From Polycladospora coralii (GTDB lineage Bacteria > Bacillota > Bacilli > Thermoactinomycetales > Thermoactinomycetaceae), in contig NZ_JACXAG020000003.1 of the NCBI RefSeq assembly GCF_014773435.2, positions 248,001 through 312,000 on the forward strand: a stretch of DNA of 64,000 nucleotides. Reading direction: 5' to 3'. The translations under genes were made by a program, and so were the position numbers. Below the pieces are notes generated by a model. The model was given only the letters and a program-made list of their open reading frames with translations. It ran no database searches and was not told the origin of the DNA. Positions within the stretch are counted from its first letter, which is position 1. Every line of letters begins with the position of its first letter. Positions 7,920 through 16,048 of this stretch are shown here, in pieces.

Positions 7920-8606
7920 ATGATTGAAATGCATGATGTTTGGAAAGTGTATTCAAACGGTGTAGAAGCATTACGTGGTGTAAATGTGAGCGTGGGTCAT
8001 GGTGAGTTTGTTTATATTGTAGGACCTAGTGGTGCAGGGAAAAGTTCATTTATTAAACTGATGTATAGAGAAGAGAAACCAACCCATGGTATCGTGCTGA
8101 TAAATGATGTGAATGTAAAACGGGTACGAGATTGGAAAATTCCACATGTGAGAAGAAAAATTGGTGTTGTATTCCAAGATTTTAAGCTCTTACCTTCCAT
8201 GTCCGCATATGAAAATGTCGCCTTTGCAATGGAAGCGATTGAAGTTCCAAAGCGTAAAATTAAGCCGAGAGTAGAAGAAGTGTTAGAGTTAGTTGGTCTA
8301 AATGATCGTATGCATGCGCTACCTTCACAATTATCTGGTGGAGAACAGCAAAGGGTTGCAATTGCACGTGCAATTGTTAATAATCCAACTTTTATTATTG
8401 CAGACGAGCCTACAGGTAACTTAGACCCAGAAAACTCATGGGATATTATGTATTTACTCGAAGAGATTAACAATCGTGGAACAACGGTTGTCATGGCTAC
8501 GCATAATAAAGAAATTGTAAATACTTTACGTCAACGTGTTATAGCGATTGAACAAGGTGTAATTGTTCGAGATGAGGAAGGAGGCGAATACGGTTATGAA
8601 GATTGA
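7920..8606 (+). CDS. ftsE: Cell-division ABC ATPase FtsE
   Basis: This is the ATPase subunit of FtsEX, which couples the cell cycle to activation of extracellular peptidoglycan hydrolases. The 228 residues match B. subtilis FtsE. The Walker A GPSGAGKSS (about residue 36), signature LSGGEQQRVAIARA and Walker B FIIADEP are intact. The start ATG 7920 is preceded by GAAGGTG. The open frame extends upstream to 7752 but that part lies over the promoter -10 region and is not expected to be translated. Its 3' end overlaps ftsX by 11 bases, a sign of translational coupling. Confidence 0.95.
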   Translation: MIEMHDVWKVYSNGVEALRGVNVSVGHGEFVYIVGPSGAGKSSFIKLMYREEKPTHGIVLINDVNVKRVRDWKIPHVRRKIGVVFQDFKLLPSMSAYENVAFAMEAIEVPKRKIKPRVEEVLELVGLNDRMHALPSQLSGGEQQRVAIARAIVNNPTFIIADEPTGNLDPENSWDIMYLLEEINNRGTTVVMATHNKEIVNTLRQRVIAIEQGVIVRDEEGGEYGYED

Positions 8607-9507
8607 TACACTTGTTCGTCATCTTCGCGAAGCTTATCGAGGCTTACGTCGTAATACATGGATGAGTTTTGCTGCCGTAAGCGCCGTGTCAGTAACTCTA
8701 TTGATTTTCGGTGTATTTCTCGTTTTGGCATTTAATATTTCTTATATGGCAAAAGAAGTAGATAAAACGGTCGGAATCATGGTTGAGTTAAATTCAGACT
8801 TAACAGCTGATCAAAAAGAGGAAGTTTTAAATCAAATTAAAGGAAACAAAATGACGGCGGATGCAACATTAATTCCGAAAGAAGATGCACTGCGAGAGTT
8901 TAAGGAATTACTAGGAGACTCTGGGAATGATATCTTAGCTGGTTTAGATAGTGAAGATGAAAATCCATTACCCGATACGATTAAAGTTATTCCGAACGAT
9001 ATTGACCAGTTCGAAGCACTTACCGAAGATTTGAAGAAATATCCCGAAGAGCAAGTGCTTGGCGTTGATAATGGAGGGAATTTAGCTAAAAGTGTATTGG
9101 ACTACTCTGGTCTTGTACAAAATATTATGCTTGGATTTGGTCTTGTACTCGCCATTATGGCCGCCTTTTTGATCTCAAATACGATTAAACTAACGATTAT
9201 TGCGCGTAAGCGGGAGATTGAGATTCAGCGCTTAGTGGGTGCAAGTAACTGGTTTATTCGATGGCCGTTCTTTATTGAAGGTGCGACGATGGGGATGTTA
9301 GGATCGATTTCACCTATTTTAATTACCATTGTCTTGTATTGGTCTGGTTATAATATGTTAAATCCAGCAAACGAACCCATTACGATTATGAAGTTAATGC
9401 CGGTGACTGAACTTAGCTTATATGTGAGTGGAACGATCTTGCTCATGGGTGTGTTAATTGGAATCTGGGGAAGTATCATATCTGTTCGTCGCTTTTTGAA
9501 AATCTAA
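8596..9507 (+). CDS. ftsX: Cell-division ABC permease FtsX
   Basis: A 303-residue membrane subunit of FtsEX. A first membrane helix (about residues 22-45) is followed by an extracellular domain of about 130 residues and three C-terminal helices, the FtsX topology. The extracellular domain normally contacts the hydrolase that FtsEX activates. The start ATG 8596 has AAGGAGGC upstream inside the end of ftsE. The three M23 hydrolase genes directly downstream are the obvious candidate targets. In B. subtilis FtsEX activates CwlO, whereas Gram-negative FtsEX uses M23-domain EnvC. Confidence 0.94.
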   Translation: MKIDTLVRHLREAYRGLRRNTWMSFAAVSAVSVTLLIFGVFLVLAFNISYMAKEVDKTVGIMVELNSDLTADQKEEVLNQIKGNKMTADATLIPKEDALREFKELLGDSGNDILAGLDSEDENPLPDTIKVIPNDIDQFEALTEDLKKYPEEQVLGVDNGGNLAKSVLDYSGLVQNIMLGFGLVLAIMAAFLISNTIKLTIIARKREIEIQRLVGASNWFIRWPFFIEGATMGMLGSISPILITIVLYWSGYNMLNPANEPITIMKLMPVTELSLYVSGTILLMGVLIGIWGSIISVRRFLKI

Positions 9508-9536
9508 AGGTAAAAGGGTCTAAGGAGGAAACGGGC

Positions 9537-10697
9537 GTGAAAAAAAAGGTATTAGTAGGAATGATCAGTCTTAGCTTAGTGTTCGCACTCTTTCCTCATA
9601 GGCTAAGCTTGGCAGAGACGGACTCAGAAATTAAAAAACAACAAGAAGAGATAAAAGAACGAAACGATGAAATTCAAGAGTTGGAGAAAAAGCAAAAAGA
9701 AACAGAAGAGAAAGAAAAAGATACGCTTGCAAATATTCGAGAATTAAACTCGAAGTTAAACACTTATGATGTACAGATTTATCAGCTTCAAAAAGAAGTA
9801 GGAACAGGTGAAAAGCAGATAGAAGAAATAGAGCGAGAGATGAAAGGCCGAAAAAAGCAATTAGAAAATCGAATACGTGAGATTTATTTAAAAGGTGATT
9901 TATATTATTTTGAGCTATTGGCTGATTCTTCATCCGTTAGTAATTTTCTGGACCGATATAATCTCGTCAAAAAACTAATACGGCATGATAAACGTGTCAT
10001 GGAAAACTATAAACAAACGAAAAATGAGTTAGATGAAGCGCAAAAAAAATTGTGGGATGATTTAACGACACTCGAACAAAAGAAAGATCATGCGCAAACA
10101 ATATATAAAAATTTACAGGTTCAGTTGAAAAAGATCGAAAAAACATCAACGCAACTTGTAACGGATAAACAAGAATTAGAAGAAGTGAATGAAAAGCAAA
10201 AAGAAGAAGTGGAGGCACTCATTGCCAAAGCAACCAAAGAAGCGAGAGAACGTGAAATCGAACAAGAAACAAAAGGACAAGCCCCTGTCGATGTATATAA
10301 AGGGGGTAAGTTTACTTGGCCTGTAGCAGGTGCTTCTTTAACCTCTCCTTTTGGTAATCGTTATCATCCGATTGCAAAAAAATATAAGATGCATACCGGT
10401 ATTGATATTGGAGCAGCTAGCGGTACCCCGATGAAAGCAGTAGCCCCTGGTGAAGTGATTGAGGCTAGGCCATCTAATGGCTATGGCTATATCATTGTCA
10501 TCTATCACGGGGATGGATTATCATCCTTTTACGCCCATATGTATGCCCAAACTGTGAAAGTAAAAGTTGGACAAAAAGTTAAGCAAGGCGAAGTCATTGC
10601 AGCGGTTGGAAGCAATGGGTATTCGACTGGGCCTCATCTTCATTTTGAAGTACACAAAGATGGAAAAAAGGTTGATCCAATGCCTTATTTCGAGTAA
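9537..10697 (+). CDS. Coiled-coil M23 murein hydrolase / activator, first of three tandem paralogues
   Basis: A secreted 386-residue EnvC-like protein. A signal peptide (residues 1-26, cleavage near LSLAET) is followed by a long coiled coil rich in Lys, Glu and Gln to about residue 245. The C-terminal LytM/M23 domain contains the zinc ligands in MHTGIDIG and GPHLHFE, so it is predicted to be catalytically active rather than a degenerate activator. The start is GTG 9537 after TAAGGAGGAA, 29 bases downstream of ftsX, so it belongs to the ftsEX operon. The coiled coil is the expected docking site for FtsX. Peptidoglycan cross-bridge cleavage is inferred from the family. Confidence 0.9.
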   Translation: MKKKVLVGMISLSLVFALFPHRLSLAETDSEIKKQQEEIKERNDEIQELEKKQKETEEKEKDTLANIRELNSKLNTYDVQIYQLQKEVGTGEKQIEEIEREMKGRKKQLENRIREIYLKGDLYYFELLADSSSVSNFLDRYNLVKKLIRHDKRVMENYKQTKNELDEAQKKLWDDLTTLEQKKDHAQTIYKNLQVQLKKIEKTSTQLVTDKQELEEVNEKQKEEVEALIAKATKEAREREIEQETKGQAPVDVYKGGKFTWPVAGASLTSPFGNRYHPIAKKYKMHTGIDIGAASGTPMKAVAPGEVIEARPSNGYGYIIVIYHGDGLSSFYAHMYAQTVKVKVGQKVKQGEVIAAVGSNGYSTGPHLHFEVHKDGKKVDPMPYFE

Positions 10698-10731
10698 AAT
10701 GTACCGACATTTTTGGGAGGGGACTCTGAAA

Positions 10732-11775
10732 TTGTTAAAAAAGATACTAGGTACGATGCTTGTTATCAGTTTGATTCTGGTGAGTCAAGATCATTTTGTT
10801 TTGGCTACCAATGATGAGGAAAAGTTAAAAGAGACGCAAGAACAGAAAAAGGAAGTAAAGCAAGATATAAAAGAGATTACAGCTAAGTTAGAATCAGAGC
10901 GCAAAGAACTAGAAAAAGTTCAAAAAGAGATTCATGAAATTGATAAACGCTTAAGCCAAATGAATCGAGACTTAAGTAAAAACAAAGAAACAATTGAAAA
11001 AAAACAGAAAAAGTTTAAAGAAATCGTAAAGAAGATGTATTTGAGTGGAAATATGCAGTATACAAATGTATTGCTACAGTCCACTTCGATTGACGATTTC
11101 TTTAAACGTTTTCAAAACGTGCGCTCACTGATGAAGAATAGACGACGTGTAATTGATGAGTACGTAGATGCTGCTAGAAAGCTAGAATCGAATATTAAAA
11201 ATGTTGAAGCTGAAAAAAAGAAATTGGAACCATTACTGAAGAAAGAAAACGAAGAAGTAAAGAAGAACAAAGCACTATATGATAAACACAAAAAAGAACT
11301 ATCAAAATTAGAGACACATGAAAAAATAACAAAAGCCAAAATTGCGGAGAAAAATCGGGCTGTTGCTCGTGCTTCCAGTGGTACAAACTATGGAACTGGA
11401 GTATTGAAGTGGCCAACAGCGGGAGGCACCTTAACCTCTCCTTTTGGTTGGCGAAATGGGAGGCCTCACGAAGGGATCGATATCGGTAATTATCAGGGTG
11501 CACCTATTTATGCTGCAGATGCTGGCACCGTAGTGCTGACCAAATCAAATCCAGGTGGCTATGGGTACTATGTCGTAATTGACCATGGAAATGGTCGTAA
11601 AACGTTATATGCTCATATGTGGTCTTATCAGGTCAAGGTAAGTGTAGGTGATCGGGTAAGTAAGGGTCAGCGAATTGCCTCAGTAGGAAATAATGGTCAA
11701 TCGAGTGGTCCACATCTACATTTTGAAGTACTGGAAAATGGGGTCCCCAAAAATCCGATGAGTTATGTAAGATGA
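10732..11775 (+). CDS. Coiled-coil M23 murein hydrolase / activator, second tandem paralogue
   Basis: A 347-residue paralogue of the preceding gene. A signal peptide (LLKKILGTMLVISLILV region) precedes a coiled coil to about residue 220 and a C-terminal M23 domain with the zinc ligands HEGIDIG and GPHLHFE. The start is placed at TTG 10732, after GGGAGGGG. An open frame extends upstream to 10567 but overlaps the previous gene and would bury the signal peptide. The gap to the first paralogue is 34 bases with no terminator, so it is probably the last gene of the ftsEX operon. It is shorter in the coiled coil than its neighbour, which suggests divergent partners. Confidence 0.9.
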   Translation: MLKKILGTMLVISLILVSQDHFVLATNDEEKLKETQEQKKEVKQDIKEITAKLESERKELEKVQKEIHEIDKRLSQMNRDLSKNKETIEKKQKKFKEIVKKMYLSGNMQYTNVLLQSTSIDDFFKRFQNVRSLMKNRRRVIDEYVDAARKLESNIKNVEAEKKKLEPLLKKENEEVKKNKALYDKHKKELSKLETHEKITKAKIAEKNRAVARASSGTNYGTGVLKWPTAGGTLTSPFGWRNGRPHEGIDIGNYQGAPIYAADAGTVVLTKSNPGGYGYYVVIDHGNGRKTLYAHMWSYQVKVSVGDRVSKGQRIASVGNNGQSSGPHLHFEVLENGVPKNPMSYVR

Positions 11776-11790
11776 AAATGCGTTTCTGAG

Positions 11791-11834
11791 ACTGATTTCA
11801 CCTTGATCTGTGCACAGATCAAGGTGAAATCAGT
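11791..11834 (+). terminator. Perfect 44-base palindrome after second M23 gene
   Basis: ACTGATTTCACCTTGATCTG is followed by TGCA and its exact complement. It forms a very stable hairpin but lacks a T-run (TGTCCTTT follows), so termination or mRNA stabilisation are both possible. Confidence 0.6.
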
Positions 11835-11949
11835 TGTCCTTTACAGATAGATCAAATGGTTAGTGGTGTCTGACAGTCATATGGAAAAAATCATACCAAG
11901 CAAGACGCTTGTTAAACGGTGTTTAGTAAGGTAAGGAGGCACGTATCAC

Positions 11950-13035
11950 ATGTTGAAAAAACTGATTCCACTCGCACTTTCTGTTACACTCGGTGTATCT
12001 AGCGTTACAGTATCGTATGCGTTTGCAGATATACGTGATGAAATCAAAGGTAAACGAAAAGAACAGCAAAACCTGTTAATTGATATTGCCGAAAAAGAAG
12101 GTATTGCTAAGGATCAATTACAAAAAAAAGAAGAATTCGATTCAAAAATAAAAGAAATTGAACGTCAACGTGAACCGGCTGAAGAAAAATATATGACTGA
12201 GAAAGCAAAATCTGATCGTGCAAAAGAAAAATTAGGAAAACGACTTAAAAGTATGTATTTAAATCGCAGCAATAATTATACAATGCAATTGTTATCCTCA
12301 GAGTCATTCAGCGATTTTATCCAACGTTTCCAATATATTCGTATGATTACAAAAAGTGACTATCAATTGGTTAGAGAATACATGGAGACGACAAAGCGTG
12401 CTGAAGAACAAAAGCAGGTTTATGATGACCTGATTACAGAGCAAGATAAGTTAGCAAAACAAGCTCAAGAAGAGTATAAAAAAGCAGTTGCTGAGATTAA
12501 TAAAAACCGGGAAGAGAGTGAGAAGATCGATCAGTTCTTTGAAGAGCATGCAGATGAAATTATTAAGATTAACCTAAAAGACTGGTCCAGTGGTAACCTT
12601 ACTTTCACATACCCGGGAGGGAAAATGAAAAACCCTACTAGAACTAAAGTGAGAAGCTCATATGGGATGAGACTCCACCCGATCTATCGTTCATATAAAA
12701 TGCATACCGGAGTAGATATGGTTGGTGGCTATGGGACACCTATCTATGCACCGCAAGCAGGTATTGTGGTTTCCAGTCAAAGTGCCGGTGGCTATGGTTG
12801 GTTAGTCACCATTTATCATGGTAATATTGGAAACAAAAAAGTTTTTACACGCTTTGCACATAGCTATCCAGGCCAAGTTCAAGTCCGGGTTGGCCAACAA
12901 GTGAAACAAGGAGATTTGATTTCGCGTGTGGGAGCATATGGTCAAGTGACGGGTGCGCATCTGCATTTTGAAGTGCGGGTCGGTGAGGGAGATAATCCAC
13001 CTTATGTTAACCCAGCTCAATATGTAGATTTCTAA
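11950..13035 (+). CDS. Coiled-coil M23 peptidase, third tandem paralogue
   Basis: A 361-residue secreted protein. It has a signal peptide (residues 1-26, ending SYAFADI), a shorter coiled coil to about residue 200, and an M23 domain with MHTGVDMVGG and GAHLHFEV zinc ligands. The M23 domain is more divergent than those of the two preceding paralogues. It starts at ATG 11950 after AAGGAGG. A stable palindrome and a 170-base gap separate it from the ftsEX operon, and its own terminator follows, so it is probably an independent unit with separate regulation. Confidence 0.9.
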   Translation: MLKKLIPLALSVTLGVSSVTVSYAFADIRDEIKGKRKEQQNLLIDIAEKEGIAKDQLQKKEEFDSKIKEIERQREPAEEKYMTEKAKSDRAKEKLGKRLKSMYLNRSNNYTMQLLSSESFSDFIQRFQYIRMITKSDYQLVREYMETTKRAEEQKQVYDDLITEQDKLAKQAQEEYKKAVAEINKNREESEKIDQFFEEHADEIIKINLKDWSSGNLTFTYPGGKMKNPTRTKVRSSYGMRLHPIYRSYKMHTGVDMVGGYGTPIYAPQAGIVVSSQSAGGYGWLVTIYHGNIGNKKVFTRFAHSYPGQVQVRVGQQVKQGDLISRVGAYGQVTGAHLHFEVRVGEGDNPPYVNPAQYVDF

Positions 13036-13049
13036 TAACTGAGGTCAGT

Positions 13050-13086
13050 AGCCCTCCTGCCATAAGGCTATGGTGGGCGGGCTTTC
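13050..13086 (+). terminator. Terminator after third M23 gene
   Basis: AGCCCTCCTGCCATA pairs imperfectly with TATGGTGGGCGGGCT around an AGGC loop, ending in a short T-run. Confidence 0.6.
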
Positions 13087-13232
13087 AGATGAACGTGTAA
13101 GATGATTTAAATGGTAAAATGATGTAAATCGATACACCTGAGCTGAGGTATACTAATAATTAGCTGAGAAGTCACATAGAGTGAATTAGGTACAAGTTGT
13201 CGTGCTGGCGTTGAAGAAAAGGTGGTGTGTGT

Positions 13233-14696
13233 GTGAAATTCAGTGGTAGATTAGTGGCATTAATCGTCGTTGTATCTGTTGTATTTAGTAGTTTAGGAAC
13301 GGCTGTGGTATTAGGAAATGGTGGTTTATGGGATCAATTGATGGGGGAAAGTTCGCTGTTATCTGGCACAATCAGTGAAGAGAAACAAGGATTTGATGAA
13401 GAGAAGTTACGGAAAGCATATCGATTGATTCAATCGAATTATGTTCGTGATGTAACAGATCAAAAATTAATGGATGGCGCAATTCAGGGCATGGTGAAAG
13501 CGTTAGAAGATCCTTATTCTGCTTATATGGATCCGAAACAAGCTAATCAATTTAAGTCCGACTTGAAGTCCTCTTTTACTGGTATTGGAGCAGAGGTAAC
13601 CATGCGTAATGGCCGTCTTACCATTGTCTCTCCTTTTAAAGATTCACCAGCTGCAAAAGCGGGGGTTCGTCCAGAAGATCAAGTGATTAAGGTGAACGAT
13701 AAAAGTTTGGAAGGGCTAGATATAAATGCGGCGGTTAGTCACATTCGAGGCCCTAAGGGGACAAAAGCGGAGCTGGAAATTGTTCGTCCGGGGGTACAAG
13801 ATATCCTGAAAATCACTGTAATTCGAGATGAAATCCCGATTCATACAGTAGAAACAAAAATGTTAGCAGATCAAATTGGTCTCATTACCATCACTCAATT
13901 CTCAGAGAAAACAGCAGATGAATTTGAGTCCGGCATTGCAGAGCTAGAAAAACAAGGTATAAAAGGACTTGTCATTGATGTTCGCGGTAATCCAGGTGGG
14001 CTATTACCCACTGTCTTACAAATGTCTGATGCCTTGATAGCAAAAGATAAGATGGTTTTAATTACAGAAGATAAGCAAGGAAAACGTCAAGAATTCAAAT
14101 CAAATGGGAGTGCAACAAAATCATATCCCATTAATGTATTGATTAATAAAGGAAGTGCAAGTGCTTCTGAGATTTTAGCGGCAGTGCTTAAAGAATCTGG
14201 TGGTTATCAATTAGTAGGTGAGACCACTTTCGGTAAAGGTACTGTTCAGTCTGCCGAAGAATTTACTGATGGTAGCAATATGAAAATTACCATTGCGAAG
14301 TGGTTAACTCCGACTGGAAAATGGATTGATCAAAATGGAGGAAGTAAAGGGATTAAGCCTGATGTGGAAGTAAAAGCACCTGACTATTATCAAGCATTCC
14401 CTCCTTATCCAGAAAAACCGCTCAAAAAGAATGATAACTCGGTTGAAGTTAAAAACATGCAGATGGTACTTGATGCATTGGGATATAAACCGGGACGTAC
14501 AGATGGGTATTTTGATGATCGGACCGATTTAGCTGTAAAGGCATTTCAAAAAACAAAAGATATAACAGCAAATGGTCAATTTGATACAAAAACGGCAGAA
14601 CAATTGCGAGAATCGTTTACTGCATTTCTGCAAGATCCAAAGCAGGATGTACAACTCCAAGTTGCAGCTGAGTTATTAAAGAAACAAATTAAATAA
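13233..14696 (+). CDS. ctpB: Carboxy-terminal processing serine peptidase CtpB (S41)
   Basis: A 487-residue exported protease. An N-terminal membrane anchor or signal (about residues 5-25) is followed by a PDZ domain (about 95-180) and an S41 catalytic domain with the Ser in NKGSASASEI and the Lys in FGKGTVQ. A C-terminal peptidoglycan-binding domain of PG_binding_1 type (about 405-465) completes the protein. In B. subtilis CtpB cleaves SpoIVFA during the sigma-K checkpoint of sporulation. The start is GTG 13233, seven bases after AAAGGTGG; GTG 13227 is an in-frame alternative. Position between ftsEX and the MinJ-like gene matches B. subtilis. A strong terminator follows. Confidence 0.92.
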   Translation: MKFSGRLVALIVVVSVVFSSLGTAVVLGNGGLWDQLMGESSLLSGTISEEKQGFDEEKLRKAYRLIQSNYVRDVTDQKLMDGAIQGMVKALEDPYSAYMDPKQANQFKSDLKSSFTGIGAEVTMRNGRLTIVSPFKDSPAAKAGVRPEDQVIKVNDKSLEGLDINAAVSHIRGPKGTKAELEIVRPGVQDILKITVIRDEIPIHTVETKMLADQIGLITITQFSEKTADEFESGIAELEKQGIKGLVIDVRGNPGGLLPTVLQMSDALIAKDKMVLITEDKQGKRQEFKSNGSATKSYPINVLINKGSASASEILAAVLKESGGYQLVGETTFGKGTVQSAEEFTDGSNMKITIAKWLTPTGKWIDQNGGSKGIKPDVEVKAPDYYQAFPPYPEKPLKKNDNSVEVKNMQMVLDALGYKPGRTDGYFDDRTDLAVKAFQKTKDITANGQFDTKTAEQLRESFTAFLQDPKQDVQLQVAAELLKKQIK

Positions 14697-14720
14697 AGGA
14701 TTCAATCTAGTAAATATAGA

Positions 14721-14765
14721 AGATAACCCGGACAAAACATTTGTTTTGTCCGGGTTATCTTTTTA
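14721..14765 (+). terminator. Strong terminator after ctpB
   Basis: GATAACCCGGACAAAAC pairs perfectly with GTTTTGTCCGGGTTATC across a 4-base loop, followed by five T. Confidence 0.9.
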
Positions 14766-14859
14766 TCAAAAATAGACGACATGACATATGGAGACTCTAC
14801 TCCACCTGAGGGGGTTAAGCGGTGTCTCAATTTTGCTTGAATCAAAGGGGGATCTCGTT

Positions 14860-15990
14860 TTGTCAGTTGATTTAGTAGCATTGTATCAGAAATGGAATGT
14901 CGCCATTCTAATCCTATTAATGATGATGTTTCTTTCGATTATACAAATCATTTGGGTGTATTACGCCCAGAAAAAAGAATTAGGGAAGGTAGTCGATTCC
15001 GGCATAAGATTGATGGTAGCGAATTGGGTATGGGGTGGAACGATTTCAATTGGTATTTCCGCCATGATTTATTATTTTAATATTTATTTTAATATGAAAG
15101 ATCTTTTTGTAGTAGGTTCATTAACCCTATTTTTTGCACTTATAGGGGTTCGTTTTGGTTGTATTGCGTATGCAGTAGGTGGGAGTGTTTTATTGAGCAT
15201 AGCCTTTGAAAAGATCGTATTTTTCCAACAAATACAATGGTTAGATGGGATAAACGAACTATTTACCAACTTTGATACGCTTACCTGGTTATGGTTAGTC
15301 GCAATCTTACATCTTGCTGAATGGTTATTGATTCGCATACATGGCAATAGTGGATTAAGACCAATTAAAATCAATCATAGACGAAAGCAAAAAATAAATG
15401 CCTTTATGATGGAACGAGGATGGCCGATTCCGCTCATCACACAAGTGGATGAAACCATGATTTGTATTCCCCTCTTTTTAGGAACGGCTAGCATGAATGC
15501 TTCTCGGTCAATGAAGCAACATCGACGTTACGCATCTACACTAACCCTTTTCTATGCAATCGGATTGTTAATAGGTGTAACTTTATATACATGGTGGATA
15601 TCTTTCCCCTTGTGGACACTTGCTCTATATGCCGTTTTATGTCATGAAATGGTTTATCAATGGGGAAAATGGATAGAAAAAAGAAAGAACCCTTTGTTTT
15701 CTCCAGATAGCAATGGGTTAAAGGTGCTTCAAGTATCTAGAAAGTCGACGGCTGCAAAAATGGGACTCAAAGCGGGTGATGTGATCCTACTTGTAAACGG
15801 AAATCAAATTGATCATCCAAATGATCTCATTCGATTTATTCGAGGCAGATCGACTTGTAAATTAGATATTTTAGATGAGAATGGTGAGCGTCAGATCTTG
15901 CAGAAAACATTGTTTGATGGAGAACCAAGTGATTTGGGAATAATCGGTATACCTAGCCCTGAAAATGAAGAAAAGAAAAATTACGCTTAA
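14860..15990 (+). CDS. minJ: Multi-pass membrane protein with C-terminal PDZ domain, MinJ-like
   Basis: A 376-residue protein with about six to eight hydrophobic helices in the first 280 residues. A PDZ domain follows (KVLQVSRKSTAAKMGLKAGDVILLVNG, about residues 285-350; quoted in part). Size, architecture and position between ctpB and uvrB match MinJ (YvjD), the B. subtilis adaptor that bridges DivIVA and MinD at cell poles and septa. The start is set at TTG 14860, eight bases after AAAGGGGG; the frame continues up to ATG 14788, which has no ribosome binding site. The MinJ assignment rests on architecture and synteny, not on detailed sequence identity. Confidence 0.75.
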   Translation: MSVDLVALYQKWNVAILILLMMMFLSIIQIIWVYYAQKKELGKVVDSGIRLMVANWVWGGTISIGISAMIYYFNIYFNMKDLFVVGSLTLFFALIGVRFGCIAYAVGGSVLLSIAFEKIVFFQQIQWLDGINELFTNFDTLTWLWLVAILHLAEWLLIRIHGNSGLRPIKINHRRKQKINAFMMERGWPIPLITQVDETMICIPLFLGTASMNASRSMKQHRRYASTLTLFYAIGLLIGVTLYTWWISFPLWTLALYAVLCHEMVYQWGKWIEKRKNPLFSPDSNGLKVLQVSRKSTAAKMGLKAGDVILLVNGNQIDHPNDLIRFIRGRSTCKLDILDENGERQILQKTLFDGEPSDLGIIGIPSPENEEKKNYA

Positions 15991-15991
15991 A

Positions 15992-16003
15992 GAACTGGTG
16001 TTC
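15992..16003 (+). promoter_or_regulatory. LexA (SOS, Cheo) box of uvrBA
   Basis: GAAC-TGGT-GTTC matches the Gram-positive SOS core GAAC-N4-GTTC exactly. It sits 21 bases upstream of the extended -10 TGTTATAAT (16022-16030), overlapping the -35 region, a position suited to repression. Confidence 0.88.
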
Positions 16004-16048
16004 TTATGCTAGTTTATTTTATGTTATAATGAGGGCTATAAGAAAGAG

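Noticed and set aside
11905-11930. WalR-like half-sites (TGTTAA, TGTTTA) before the third M23 gene
   Set aside because: Spacing is four instead of five bases and the second half-site does not match TGTWAH; not strong enough to call.
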